Of a stretch of DNA of 64,000 nucleotides, positions 27,819-39,866 are shown in pieces. This stretch comes from Eulemur rufifrons (lineage: Eukaryota > Chordata > Mammalia > Primates > Lemuridae), in the NCBI RefSeq assembly GCF_041146395.1, contig NC_091008.1, positions 5,593,501 through 5,657,500 of the forward strand, written 5' to 3'. The position numbers were made by a program, and so were the translations under genes. How positions within the stretch are numbered: position 1 is the stretch's first letter; each line of letters opens with the position of its first letter. The notes beneath the pieces were generated by a model. It was not told the DNA's origin and ran no database searches. It worked only from the letters and a program-made list of their open reading frames with translations.

Positions 27819-28155
27819 TTGCATCTATGTTCATCAGAAATATTGGCCTATTGTTTTCTCTTTTTTCTGTTGTGTCTTTGTCTGGTGTTGGTATCAGGGT
27901 AATGCTGGCCTTGTAGAACGAGTTTGGAAGAATTTTCTCCTCCATGATCTTTTGGAAGAGTTCGAGAAGAATTGGCATAAGTTTTTCTTTAAATGTTGGG
28001 TAGAATTCCAAAGTGAAGCCATCAGATCTTGGACTTTTCTTTGATGAGAGACTTTTTATTAGATTCATTTTGTTACTCATAATTGGTCTGTTCACATTTT
28101 CTATTTCTTCTCGGTTCAGTCTTGGTAGGTTGTATGTGCACAGAAATTTATCCAT
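27805..28155 (-). pseudogene. L1 ORF2 reverse-transcriptase fragment
   Basis: A 116-codon open stretch on the minus strand clearly comes from the start of the L1 ORF2 reverse-transcriptase domain. It begins [15 protein letters not shown] in the linker, has [14 protein letters not shown] (the family's usual KKSPGPDGFT block), then [15 protein letters not shown] and [14 protein letters not shown]. The catalytic FADD region is not included and the frame is broken on both sides. It is a dead fragment of the minus-strand L1 at 27820-29130. The FYKASI and DANIIF stretches are variants of the usual family text. Confidence 0.9.
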
Positions 28156-29130
28156 TTCTGCTAGGTTTTCTAATTTGTTGATGTATAGTTATTTGTAATA
28201 GTCTCTAATGATCCTTTGTATTTCTGTGTTTCTTTTCTCTTTTATTACTTAATCTAGCTAATGATTTATTGATTTTGTTCATCTTTTAAAAAACAACCTT
28301 TGTTATTTTTATCTTTTTAGTTTTAATTTTATTTCTGCTCTCATCTTTATTATTTTTTCTTCTAATTTTGTGTTTGTTTTTGCTTTTGTAGTTCCTAGAG
28401 ATGCATCATTAGGTTATTTATTTGAAATCTATTTTTTAATTAAAGTGTTTATTGCTATAAACTTTCCTCTTCATGCTGATTTTCCTGTATCCCATAGGTT
28501 TTGGTATGTTATGTTTCTATTTTCATTTGTTTCAAAAATTTTCTACATTTTCTTCTAAATTTCTCCATTGAAACATTGATCATTCGGGAGCATGTTGTTT
28601 AATTTCCATGTATTTGCACAGTTTCCAAAGTTCATGTTGTTATTGATTTCTAGTTTAATTCCATTGTGGTCAGAAAAGATAGTTGATATGATTTCAATTC
28701 TTTTAAATTTGTTGAGACCTTTTTTGGGACCTAACATGGTCTACCCTGGAAAATGTTGCATGTCTTTATGAAAAGAATGTTTATTCTCCAACTGTTGGAT
28801 GAAATATTCTATAAATGTCTATTATAGTTTCTTTTGGTCTAAAGTGCAGTTTAAATCCAATGTTTCTTTGTTGGTTTCCTGTCTAGAAGATCTGTCTAAT
28901 GCTGGGAGTGGGGTGTTGAAGTCCCTAACTATTATTGTATTGGAGTCTATCTCTCCTTTCAGATCTAGTAATATTTGCTCTGTATATCTGGGTGCTCTGC
29001 TTTTGGGTGTATATATATTTATCATTGTTTTATCCTCTTGCTGAATTGATACCTTTATCCCTTATATAAATAACCTTTTCTTCCTCTTTCTACAGTTTTT
29101 GACTTAAAATCTGTTTTATCTGAGGTGCAT
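27820..29130 (-). mobile_element. L1 LINE, internal ORF2 part, minus strand
   Basis: About 1.3 kb of antisense L1 covering, on the minus strand, the endonuclease C-terminal part (near 29025-28822), the linker and the start of reverse transcriptase (28155-27805). The 3' half of ORF2 and the tail are absent. It abuts the plus-strand L1 at 26375-27818, so the two pieces converge. They cover different L1 segments and do not form a long inverted repeat. Confidence 0.88.
28822..29025 (-). pseudogene. L1 ORF2 endonuclease-domain fragment
   Basis: A 67-codon open stretch matches the L1 endonuclease domain: INIYTPKSRAPRYTEQ, then IIVRDFNTPLPALDRSSRQ. The aspartate and asparagine of the DFN catalytic motif are retained, but the family's preceding glycine is an arginine here. 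Stops break the frame on both sides. Same element as the reverse-transcriptase fragment to its left. Confidence 0.88.
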
Positions 29131-29261
29131 GGAAAGTAAATCTCGGTTTGGGATACACTAATGATAGCAACAACAATAATGGTAACATTTAAAAAATAAG
29201 CTTACGAAGAGATTTAGAGTACATTCCACTCCACAAGAATAGAATGAAAAGAACGAAAGGG

Positions 29262-29445
29262 CCTCTAATATTTACTGAACACGTACTCTGTCAAATACTT
29301 TTACGTGCATTTTATCCATTAGTCCTTACAAAAAGTCCACTATGATAGATATTTATTTACCCCATTTTATAGATGGTGAAACTGAGGTTCAGACAGGTCA
29401 AATAAATAATTGCCCACAGTTGCAGAGCTAGGAAATGGTTTGTAC
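29262..29445 (-). repeat. MIR-family SINE, minus strand
   Basis: ATATTTACTGAACACGTACT, CCCATTTTATAGATGGTGAA, ACTGAGGTTCAGACAGGTCA and TTGCCCACAGTTGCAGAGCT follow the reverse-complement MIR order. Confidence 0.82.
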
Positions 29446-29504
29446 CTCCGTAAAACTATCATGAGGGAGGCTGTTGGAATCCTGGTGTTTTCAAGGTGAA
29501 AGAA

Positions 29505-29650
29505 AAGGGACTTTAAAGACCGTCTTGTTCAATGTCCTTATTTAGAGAAGGAGGAAATTAAACCCCAGGGCCCAGCGTCCTTCAGTCCCTCAGCTCTTTA
29601 TTGCAGAGCCAGATTCAGAGCTCAGGTTTGTTTACTTTCAGTCCAGGGCA
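29505..29650. repeat. Ancient mammalian repeat, MIR-like, family unresolved
   Basis: GGGACTTTAAAGACCGTC, TTGTTCAATGTCCTTATTTA, a GGAGGAAATTAAACCCCAGG segment and GCAGAGCCAGATTCAGAGCT resemble a widespread old repeat containing a MIR-like core. Confidence 0.5.
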
Positions 29651-30221
29651 GCTTCTGCAACTCTACGGATGGTCTTTGACGAGACTGAACAGACAGACTT
29701 CAGCAGAGGGTGAGATTCGCTTTCCAATGATCCCTTATTTATAGCATCTTTACCTGTAGTCTACAGGTAGACCTGCAGCAAGCATCATATAAATGTGTTC
29801 AAACCAGCCTTCTTGCTGAGATGGACCTCAAAAGACTGTCCCAGCAGCTGATTGCAATCTGGTCACCTAGCCCAGCCCTACCTGACGTCACGCCCCTTCC
29901 CTGAGCTCTTGCTCCCCTCACCTCTGTCCTCCCCGCCCCGTTCAGTTCCTCTGAGCAGGAGGTTTCAGGAAAAGAGGAGAGTGGGAGGAAAAGATGAAGC
30001 AAGTAAATCAGAAAAAAAAATATGACACCAAGGGAGAAGAGTCATTGAGCAAAGGATAACAATGTAAAAGTTAATTTGAGGCTTCTTCCAAGCCCTCCTG
30101 AAAGGATTGTACTTATCTGGACGGTTATAGCCTGGCCTGGTACTTTAAAAAATGATTCCTATTACTGTATACTCACCCATCATATTCCTATTCAATCCTT
30201 TATAATGTCAAATAAAAGGCA
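29651..30221. other. Unrecognised stretch
   Basis: No gene or repeat recognised. Confidence 0.4.
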
Positions 30222-30432
30222 AATAATAACACCTTGTGTTTGTGTACTGCTTTACAGCTTCCCAAGCACTTTTACAACCACGATCTCATTTGATCTTTAC
30301 AATCCTGTTGTGAAGTAGCTAAGGAAGGTTGTTATTAGTCCCATTTTACAGAGGAGGAAACTGAGGCTCAGAGAGATTCAATGAGGTGCCCGCGATCACT
30401 CAGCTAGGAAGTAGGGGCCACGAATGGAACCT
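30222..30432 (-). repeat. MIR-family SINE, minus strand
   Basis: GATCTCATTTGATCTTTACA, CCCATTTTACAGAGGAGGAA, ACTGAGGCTCAGAGAGATTC and ATCACTCAGCTAGGAAGTAG. Well-preserved core. Confidence 0.85.
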
Positions 30433-31245
30433 GGCACTGGAAATAGAGCAGTGCTTTTCTGCAAGGGGCCGTTGAAACACTCCACTGAAGAACTTAGCAT
30501 GGCCACAGAGAAGAATTCTCCACGTCGTGGATTCAGCATTCAAACCAAGGTCTCCACAAGTTCAGAACTGGAACAGACCTTGAGGGCAAATTGACAGGGC
30601 ACAACCACATGTGGAGAAATCAGAAGGGACAAAAATCTAACCAGATAGAGAACTTATTGTACAGTTTCAAGACAGGTGTAATTTTTATAACATCGTTGCC
30701 ATAAGAGGGAAGGAGTAGGTGCTAATGAAATGGACGTCCAAGAAAGCCTTAGAAAGGTCGCAGATAAATAAATAACTTGAATTCTGCTTTTGCCTACTCA
30801 AAAGAAGAAAACGAAAAGAAAGAAAAGAAAAATGGAAATGAAACAAATATAGCAAAGCAGATAGATTCCTGTCACTCTATCAACCAAAAAGTATCAAATA
30901 TTTCTAATCTCTCACAAGACATACACAAATGATTTCAGAACTCTGTGTGAATTTGTGCCCACATGTGTACGTATATACATGCACTTCGAGGCTAAGTTTT
31001 TGGTGAGTATTTACATAATTTGGAGGTATAGGGTGTTTTCTAAGCATGACACCAAGGCCCAAATCCTAAAGGAAAAGATTTATACATATCATTCTACAAA
31101 ATTTAAACATTGCTCCCTCTTAAATCAAAATAAAACAAAATTAAATGAAAACAGATAAAAATTATTGGGAAAATATATGTCTGCCAAAGGTTAATGCCTT
31201 CATTGAAAAAATCTCTAATAAGCTAATGATGATGACTGTAATAAT
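30433..31245. other. Unrecognised AT-rich stretch
   Basis: No gene or repeat recognised. An AAAG-rich tract lies at about 30800-30835. Confidence 0.4.
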
Positions 31246-31600
31246 GAAATGAAATTTCCATTTGAGAAACACAGGCTTGGATCATGAACAAGAAATTGAA
31301 ATTAAAAGAGATACATAGCCAGTGAGCATATGATAATATGTTCCACCCTTATTTATAACTGTATCAATCCACACCAACATAATTTTATTAATGTGGGAAA
31401 GTTGTATAATTGTATAAAAGTTTACAAAACCTGATGTTCAGTATTTTTTTTTTTTAAATACATATCTACGTTCTGGAAGAACAGAGGTATTGAGAGTGAA
31501 TAATGGTTATCTCTAGGAAGAAGGATTATGGATACCTTTCTTTTATGAATAATGAACATCAATTACTTTTGTTATAGAGAAACAAAATTGGCCATTACAC
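31246..31600 (+). mobile_element. Old L1 3'-end remnant, plus strand
   Basis: Diverged text in the usual L1M 3'-end order: TTATTTATAACTGTATC, AGAGTGAATAATGGTTATCT, CTAGGAAGAAGGATTATGG and a closing TTACTTTTGTTATAGAG segment. Confidence 0.5.
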
Positions 31601-31645
31601 CTGTAAGCAGAGGCTAGCTTTCTATTACACAATTGTTTCTATTTA

Positions 31646-31960
<315 letters not shown>

Positions 31961-33149
31961 TTCACACTTGACTTACAATGTTAGGATTTTCAACTCCCAT
32001 TTCAAGAACACACACTGCCGTGAGATGGGAAGGCTTTATACACCCCATTTGAATAAATTTGAGCTGGCTTGTTCCTGGGTGTTCCTGCCCTTCAGGGTAA
32101 TTCACATGGCTACCTCTTGGCTTCCTAGATATAATTACTCTACAAGGAAAAGAAGCGCCTAGGTTATTATATAAACAAACAGCACAATCATCAATGGTAT
32201 CTTCTGGAATTTGGGATGTTGCCTATTTTTCTTTCATAGCAAAATGAGATTTCAGTCAATTTTGTACAGGCTACATTAGAAACATAAAACTTTTGAAGAA
32301 ATCATCCGTAGTGGCCGGGTCTAGACTCTAATGCAACCGATTTCATCCCCGTTCCAGACCCTCTTTCTTTAATAACCTGGCACCCAGGCGGGCGCACACA
32401 CTCAGCCGCATTAGCAAGCACGACCTGCTAGAGACACCACTGTCTAACCAGACACAGATGAAGAGAACAAGAGAACATTCCCACCACCAGCCAAGAGACA
32501 GCCCCAGAACCCAAGTAACAGGCAGTTTGGGGGGGGGAAAAAAAAAACCCAAAACCACAATTATTTTCTATCTCTAAATATTCCAAAAAGTCAGATCACA
32601 CTCATTGGAGAAGAGGGATGATCTAATATACTTTAGGAGATCTTGAAATTCTGACGATGTTTGGGTTTTCCACGGCCCCTTGTGGAAGGCAGCTTTGCAG
32701 GGGCCCTTCGGCTCAGTGGAGGGCAAAGCAGCAGGTAGATTTCACCCAACCTGTCACACTGGTCCCACCGCAACAGTAAGGAGAAAAGGCACATTCGCGT
32801 CTCTGCGGTGCATCATGGGCACATGCCTGGAGTGGAAAAGGTCGGCTGTGCCCTGTTAGATCACATGCGTGACACTCTGCTATGTACGCTGGGGCCACTG
32901 GTCGTCCCCACTTCTCATCCTCCAACCTCCTGACTGCCACCGCCCCACAGATAGGAAGGGCCCTTTCCCAGGTGACAGTGGCTTCTGGATTTTTCCATCT
33001 CCAGATATTCCACTGGGACCGAGCGTGTGTGCACACACACACACACACACACACACACGCAGACGGGCGCTGCGAGGGTCTCATCCGGAACCCAGGTTGA
33101 AATGTTTTCTCGCATCCGGCAGAACCAGGCCGGTTAGCCGTGGAAAATG
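31961..33149. other. Unrecognised stretch with a (CA)n tract
   Basis: No gene recognised. From about 32700 the GC content rises. Overlapping ORFs on both strands across 32713-33255 pass through the (CA)n tract at 33032-33058 and are judged chance. Confidence 0.4.
33032..33058 (+). repeat. (CA)n microsatellite
   Basis: Thirteen CA units, directly preceded by a GTGTGTG stretch, giving a short mirrored TG/CA junction. Confidence 0.96.
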
Positions 33150-33325
33150 TTTCATCATCCTCATCATCGTAACGATGGCACCTCACCCTTTTCATCTTCA
33201 AAGTACTTTGCAAACGGTAATTAATTCCTGTAATACTCATGAGGTAAGTAAGTAAACACCATTAGCCCCATTTTATAGATGGAGAAACTGAGGTGAAATA
33301 AGCTAAGCAAAGGGCCCCAGGCCGA
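33150..33325 (-). repeat. MIR-family SINE, minus strand
   Basis: CAAAGTACTTTGCAAACGG, TAATACTCATGAGGTAAGTA, CCCATTTTATAGATGGAGAA and ACTGAGGTGAAATAAGC. Confidence 0.75.
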
Positions 33326-33662
33326 AAGGAGACAGTCTGGGAGCCGGGATCAGAGGGAAGCAGCTCCTGGGGTCTCCTGATCCCCTCCCCCCACCCCGGG
33401 CCTGCGCCACCCGGGCCTGTGTCAGGGACAAGTGTGCAGAGCTGAAAGCAACCAGAGGCCGAGGGAGGCAGAATCTCCCCGCAGGCCCGGCCCCCGCCTC
33501 TCCCCACCCTGGGAGATGAATGTCGCCATTCATCGTGTGGGCAGTTTGTGGGCATTCGCGGCAAGATCTTGCAAACTAACAACAACAAAAACCCCATTGA
33601 GGCTCCTTTCTCCTCGGACCACGTACTTCCTGAGTTTTGCCTTGGAATCGGGGGCTGCAGAG

Positions 33663-33695
33663 CACACACACAAACACACACACACACACACACAC
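33663..33695 (+). repeat. (CA)n microsatellite, interrupted
   Basis: CA repeat with one A-rich interruption near its left end. Confidence 0.95.
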
Positions 33696-35429
33696 GCCCT
33701 CAGGAAGCAGGAGAGCTCAGCCCACCCTACAGCATTCAGAATGTGACCACAGCCCGGGCCAGCGCTGCGGGAACCTCCTCCCACGGGTTCCTGGCCAAGC
33801 GCCTTCATGAGACATGTCGTAGCCATCTGGCTGGCTGGCTGCACCCTGGAACACGGATCTGGTCCCCTCCTCCCCGTGGGTCTCCCTGTGCCCAAGACGG
33901 ACACGTCTCAAGTAGCCGGCAATTAGGCTGAACCCTTATATGAACGCTGACGGGGTCGGGCTGGGAGAAAACACGAGCTGAACGGAGATGCAAACCGCTT
34001 ATATCAAGGAAGGAACCCAGGCTCAGCGAGGGGACAGCCCTGAGTGTTCCCCAGGCCACCCTGCTAGACGGCGATCCTTCGTCCCTCCCGGGGCCCAAGG
34101 ACACAGCACACACGACTCTCAACGTTTTCTCCACCTGCCAGAATCTGCTGCTACCTATTCACGGCCCTGTCCCCTCCCCTCCCCTCCCTCAACTTCTAAT
34201 CTCCTTTGACAGCTTGTGGGCTGCTCTGACCACCGGCTCTGCGCCTGGGGCGAGTCTAGAAGCTGCTGCTTTGAGCATTATCTCGCTGGCGTTGCTGTTG
34301 TGACCTGGCCTCTGAAAGCTAATAGCCATTGAAGTGCTGAACCGCAGGTAGGAGTGGTCACAGCACTCAGTTCCAGTGTCCCCTGGCCTCATGTTCTGTC
34401 CCCTTGGGCCACAGGCACCCTGCAGAGCGAGGGTGGGGGGCGTTTCCTTTGTTGCCCTCCCGGGGGAATCGGGAAGGTCTCTTGGAAGAGTTCGGGCCCC
34501 AAGAACAGAGTAAGGGGCACCCAGGACAACAGTTGGATGGAAGAACTGCCAGTGTCAGCCACACCCCGGGCAGGGGAGGTCCTCAGCTGGCACCTCCTGA
34601 GACTGTCACCTCCTGCTGGCTGCGGTGACAGCGTCGGCCCCACCCTCCTGTCCCCTTCCACCCTGCTGCTGCCCAGACAGTTAGGTGGACGAGAGCTCAG
34701 GTTGGTACGGTGTCTACACGGCCTTCCAAGAAGCACGAGACCCCTCCAGGCACGGCCTTGGTGAGGGAACAAGCCCTCCACGCTGAGGAAGGCCCCTGTC
34801 TCGAAGACACAGATGACACCCGTCGGGTAAGACAATGCCGTCATCAGGTGTGGCCTTCTGCAGTCCACAGAATTGCAAAAAAGTCATCAAGAGAGACTTG
34901 GACAACATGGTTCCAATAATCTCTTTGTCCCTTGGTTCCTGGGTGGGCAAACCACCGCCCCCCAACTCTGACCAAAGAGCCAGCGGCACCCACAGTCCCT
35001 GTCTGTCGCCGGAATGAGCCCACCCTGCTTCCCCCACCCACGCTGAGGGCCACGGCCGCCCTCCTGGCTGGCGGCTGCAGACCAAGCGTCACCCACGTCT
35101 GCTCCCTCCAGCGTGACACACTCCAGGTGAAGGCAGGGACAAGGGCACAGCAGAGAGGCACAAGCTCCTCGCCACATGAAAGAGCCAGGCTCCGGCTGGC
35201 TGCCAGGGCGCCGGCTGCGCGGTGACAGAGCGCGTCACACCTCAGAGTTTGGAGTTCATAAATAGATCGGCGGTGTTGATAGTTCAGGGGGCTGGTGGGC
35301 GGGAGCTGGATTTCTGTTTCTCCAGCTCTGTAATTAATTTATCCAGCAACAGGGCCACGATGATGCCAGGAACGGGGGAAAGGAACCCTGGGGGGCTGTC
35401 TGTGGCTTTTCCTCACACTGAGGGGGTGC

Positions 35430-35468
35430 AGGGGTGCGGGGCTGGGGCCTGGATGTGCGTGCACGTAA

Positions 35469-35503
<35 letters not shown>

Positions 35504-35845
35504 CAGTGTGTATGTTTAAGTGTGGTGTGCATATGGTGCATACATGTGTATGCAATGTGTGCATTACATGGAAGCATGAGGTCATACGTGGTGCATGCAT
35601 GTGCTGTGTGTAAGTGCGTGGAGCATATATGTCTACGGTAGGCAATTGTGTGAGATGCAAGGATGTGACGTGTGCCATGCATGTGTTGTCATGCATGTGC
35701 TGCACATAGGTGTGTGCAACGTGGTGCGTGTATGTGTACAGAGTGTGCACACACAAGGCAGGGTGTGAGGCACGGGTGTGCGTGGGCTGTGTGTGTGTGG
35801 TCTGTGTGATATCAGTGTCTGGGTGGCCTATCTGCGTGTGGTGTG

Positions 35846-35876
<31 letters not shown>

Positions 35877-35940
35877 TGCGTTATACACGACAGGCACGAG
35901 TGCGTGGTGTGTGTACGTGCGTGTGGCCCGTGTGTGCTTG
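35430..35940 (+). repeat. Long degenerate TG-rich tract with two pure (TG)n cores
   Basis: About 500 bases of TGTG-, TGCATG- and CATGTGT-type sequence. Pure (GT)n cores lie at 35471-35500 and about 35840-35870. The 319-codon minus-strand ORF across it is a low-complexity His/Thr/Cys translation of the repeat and not a gene. The alternating purine-pyrimidine character is typical of Z-DNA-prone sequence. Confidence 0.92.
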
Positions 35941-36261
35941 GCCAGCGAGCACTTGTGCAGACAGGCCGGGCCCTGAACTCTTTGATGTTTGCAAGAGGCA
36001 GACTCGGCTCCCCTCCCCCTCACTGTGGAGCTAAGTCCTGCGCAGGGACAGAGACCTGCTGCCAAGGTGCCGCACCCTGCAGCCCCCGGGGCAGGGCGTG
36101 CAGCGGGGGACCCTTCCCTGGGATGCTCCCCAGCAGCCTGTCCGCCCCCCAAGCCGCACCGCAGAGCTAGGCCTTGGGGGGGTGGGGGAGAGGGTTGGAG
36201 GTGGGAGGGGACTGGAAGACCCTGGTGGGGCCACCTGCAGAGGGCCCAGGGCCCCGCGTTC

Positions 36262-36400
36262 CCTCTTCCTGGGTTCAATCTCAGCCCTGACACTTTCCAG
36301 CGACATGAACCAGTGAGTTAAGCCCCAGGGCCTGACATCTATAAAATATACCTAATAACACGTTCCTCCTGGGACGGGAATTTCATAGAATGTTACACGG
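36262..36400 (+). repeat. MIR-like SINE, plus strand
   Basis: TGGGTTCAATCTCAGCCCTG, ACACTTTCCAGCGACATGAA, CTATAAAATATACCTAATAA. Diverged. Confidence 0.6.
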
Positions 36401-37504
36401 GCCGGTGACTGTTTCCCAGTGTGAGAAACGGTGGGGACGGGGGCGGGAGTTTGTCCAGGAATGAGGCGGCTTCGGCTTTGTTCTGGTTTTGGAGGTTTTG
36501 GGACTCAGCTCAGACCCTAAAACGCTCACCCTACAAAGCTCAGAACTAAGTGGCAAATAATATATGCACAGCTACTGTCCTGCTCTTGCTCTTGCCTCCT
36601 GCGTCTGGAGCTGCCAGCGTCTACACGGCCCGGCCATGCTTTTCTCCTTTTCTGTTTCTACACGCTGCTTGCTCCCGAAGCCTTTGGGACCTCTCCCCGA
36701 GAGACTGCCGAGTGCCAGAGGGACTGTCATAGTATCTTAGGACGCAGCCTGCTCCCTGCCCCTGGGTTCCCTGCGTGCCCAAGGACAGATGCCCTGTCCC
36801 GCCCACCATTGTTTCCCCAACACACTGCAGGACCCTGATCAGAAAGCGTGACCCGAGCCACCATTTGTTTACGCAACACACGCAGGGTTGGTGGCTCTGA
36901 CCGCACCGGGACTGGGCTGGTGCTCCCAGCAGGGGCCCGGGGACGTGGCGTGTGCGGCAGCCAGTGTCTCTGCAGAGAGTGGAAACCACTGCGAGTGTTT
37001 GCAGCAAGGGGAATTTAACGCGTGGAATTGGTTTCACAGGTGCTGGAGAACAGAAGAAGCCAAAGGAAAGGAAAGTGAGCCAGAAATTAGCCACGGATGG
37101 GAGCCAGGACCACCCCTAGGCTGCAGAGACTAAAAGAGGAGGCGGGAGTTCCGACAGCCCAAGAGCAGAGGCGACCAGACAGGGGGTGGGACCACCGAGG
37201 CCCATCCCCGGTGGCTGGGGGTGGGGGGGTGGGAGCCAGAGGCAGAGAGCTTGGGGACAGAGGCCTCCCCTCCGCCCTCTGGTCTCTGGCCTGACCCCGC
37301 TGACAGCAGCTGCAGGAGTCTGGAAAATGCCTCCTGCAGGGCTGAGCCCCTTTCCCGTAGGAAGCAGCCCCCCGGGAAGGCTGCGGAACAGCCCACGTGG
37401 TCAAACCGCACCTCGTGGGAGGCAGGATTCAAGGCCAGGCCCAGAACAGGCTGAGCAGGTGGAAGTCAAGGTCACGTGAGCGCACTGGTTTTGGGCCAGG
37501 TAAG
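36401..37504. other. Unrecognised GC-rich stretch
   Basis: No gene or repeat recognised. Overlapping ORFs near 36621-37480 have no recognisable domain. Confidence 0.4.
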
Positions 37505-38045
37505 TGGAGTCGTTTTCTGTTGCTATACAGCAAATAACCATGAATTCAGCAGCTTAAGACAAGACACATTTGTCTCCGGTTTCCAAGGGTCAGGAGTGTG
37601 GGCGCCACTTCACGGAGGTCTCACAAGGGTGTGATCGAGGTGTTGGCCGAGCTGCAGCTTCATCTAGAGACTCAGCTGGGGAAAATCCACCGCAAAGCCC
37701 GCTCGGGCTGTTGGCAGAGTCCATCTCCTCGTGGCTGCGTGGCTGTGGCCAGCTTTCTGCTAGCTGTCAGCTGGGGCACCTTTGGGACATAGAGCTGCCT
37801 GCAGTTCTCAGCCGCGTGGCATTGCCAGCACGGTCACTTACTCCGTGAAGCCCACCAGGATACACTTTCGCTCCAGTCTAAGAGGGAGTCTCAGGTGACA
37901 TAACTTAATCACCTGCGTGATGTCCCAGCCTCTTTGCCACGTTCTGTTGGTTAAGGTCAAGTCCCAGCCTGTGCTCAAGAGGAAGAGGTTCCACAAAGGC
38001 TGGCCTGGGTCCGTGGGGCACCTGGGATCTGTCCCTGACAGCACC
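37505..38045 (-). mobile_element. Old LTR-like element (MaLR/ERVL type), minus strand
   Basis: Starts TTTTCTGTTGCTATACAGCA with CAGCAGCTTAAGACAAGACA, the antisense 3' end style of old MaLR/ERVL LTRs. It continues with AGGGTCAGGAGTGTGGGCG and TTGGCCGAGCTGCAGCTTCA, and ends near CCACGTTCTGTTGGTTAAGG and GGTTCCACAAAGGC. No coding remnant. Family not resolved. Confidence 0.55.
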
Positions 38046-38305
38046 TCTCCCCCTGTGGCTTTGTGGCCCTCAGTCCCGATTTTCTTCTGCAGATGTGACT
38101 TCTTTAGAATACTCTCAACTGAAGAGTAAAACGCTAGGAACAGCCTTGTGAATGTTTTATCATCTGGCTCAGAAGATTAGCACTAAACGACATTGCAATT
38201 AGCGAGAGCTCAGCGATGGCATAAAAATTTGCTAAAGCAAATCCCAGGCCAAATGAAACCTTAACTTTTAATTTGGACTACCCAAATACATCTTAAATGC
38301 TTTAA

Positions 38306-38815
38306 TATTTTGCAAGCTCTTTGAGCCAGAAATTCCAGTTCTGGGAATTTATGCAAAGAAAATCATCATGGATGTGGGCAAAAAGAAATAGCTACAAGGA
38401 TGTTAACTACAGCATTGCTTATAATTGGAAAAAAAAAAAAACTCCTGCAAAAACCTATTGTTTTATAATAGGGTATTGGCTAGATAAAGCTATGATGTAT
38501 TCATGCAATACAATACGATGCTCTCTTTGAATGCGATGTAGAAGAATATTGAAGTATGTGGAGAAATGTTTACTATATGTTGCTTAGGAGCGAGAATAAT
38601 CAGGAAACAGCATATACATCCTGATCGTGTTTTGTCTTTTTGTTTTAGCTTGTCTAGACATGGATAACAGACTACAAGGATACACATGAAATTTTAACAA
38701 CGATGACACCTTTGAGTATTGAGATCAGATGTCATTGTTATTTTGCCTTATTATACTTTTTACATTTTTATACCATCAACATCATGCGTTACTTTTATAA
38801 TACGGAACGTGTTAA
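38306..38815 (+). mobile_element. Old L1 3' end, plus strand
   Basis: Plus-strand L1M order: AGCCAGAAATTCCAGTTCTG, GGAATTTATGCAAAGAAAAT, ACAAGGATGTTAACTACAGC, ATTGCTTATAATTGGAAAAA, GGTATTGGCTAGATAAAGC, then AATGCGATGTAGAAGAATAT and a TTACTTTTATAATACGG end. Confidence 0.75.
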
Positions 38816-38892
38816 TTTTTAAATATCTAAATTTTCGTGGTCAAATATTAGGAACAATGGGCACATTAAAAGCAACTCCAATAATTACCCAA

Positions 38893-39095
38893 TACTTGGG
38901 GTCGTGTTTCTCTTATTCGCTAGCTCTGTCACCTCAAGCAAATCACCTGATTTCAACTAACCCCAGTCTGATCTTGTGTCAAAGAAAATGCCATTCGTTC
39001 TTTCTCGCTCATGGCAGTGGCTAATGTGAATTAAATAGATGATGTGTAAGGAAGAGCTTGCTAAATTGTCAAGCACAGGTAACAAAGTATTTCTT
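38893..39095 (+). repeat. MIR-family SINE, plus strand
   Basis: GCTAGCTCTGTCACCTCAAG, CAAATCACCTGATTTCAAC and AATGTGAATTAAATAGATGA follow the MIR order. Diverged. Confidence 0.65.
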
Positions 39096-39644
39096 CCTGT
39101 GGCTATTCAAATTAAATATGTCCTATGAGGGTACGAGGAAGGGTCTGGCGGTTAAAGTTGTCACTGTACACTATTCTGTGGAGCGATTTCTCCTTGGCAC
39201 CGTATTCAATTAGCCTCTCCCCCCGGTGTCTGGGGTCGTGTGTCTGAATGTAGATCGTGTTTACCGTTAGCGCTGAATGATCTCGAATACGTCAGTTACC
39301 CTTTTTGGCTTTAGTTTCCTACCACGACCTGGTAAGGTAGGCATTGTGTTGGGTCTGCGGGCTTTTTCTACCAGGCCCATTTCTGCCGAGAAACTGATCA
39401 TCTCTGGAGCTTTTCCAGATGGAATCTACGATTTGGGGAGGGTACGTTCTCCTGGGCAGAACGTGGCCCCAAGGATGTCCCCAAAAGGGGTGACAATAGG
39501 AGTCAGGGTTCTGCACTTTGAGGACATTGCTGTCTGGGCTGGTTACATTCCTAGATGAGGAAGGAGTGAAGGATATTGGTGACATATGATATCAGTGACA
39601 TAGTAACAAACTTCTTAGAGCCCTGCTATGTTGGCACGAGAGGC
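39096..39644. other. Unrecognised stretch
   Basis: No gene or repeat recognised. Confidence 0.4.
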
Positions 39645-39866
39645 AGCATTGAGAACATGAAGAATGTGGGCGCTGGCGTCGGCCGACCCAGATTCAAACC
39701 TGACCTGGCCTTGCCACTCGTGAAACTTTGGACAAGTTAGTTCATCTTTCTGAGTCTTAGTTTCTCCTCTTTAAACCTCCTATGACACTTATCTTGCATG
39801 GTTTGGGAAAATTAGGACCTAGTACAGCATGTTCAGCACACAGATACTCAGTAATTGCTAGCTTTA
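39645..39866 (+). repeat. MIR-family SINE, near full length, plus strand
   Basis: GACCCAGATTCAAACCTGAC, CTTGCCACTCGTGAAACTTT, GGACAAGTTAGTTCATCTTT, CTGAGTCTTAGTTTCTCCTC and a tail with CAGATACTCAGTAATTGCTA. This is one of the best MIR copies in the window. Confidence 0.88.

Larger units (their letters stand above)
33326..36261. other. GC-rich unrecognised stretch with clustered microsatellites
   Basis: No gene recognised despite many overlapping ORFs. Contains the microsatellites at 33663, 35471 and 35835. Locally CpG-rich at about 34990-35240, where I count roughly 17 CpGs in 250 bases. No splice-site-bounded ORF with a recognisable domain was found. Confidence 0.4.

Noticed and set aside
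27670..27820. Twin-priming inversion of a single L1
   Set aside because: For a plus-strand L1 the inverted 5' part should lie to the left of the 3' part. Here the opposite-strand piece lies to the right.
35334..36293. 319-codon ORF on the minus strand, the longest in the window
   Set aside because: Its middle is a His/Thr/Cys-rich translation of the TG tract. Alternating dinucleotide repeats lack stops, and no domain or gene context is seen.
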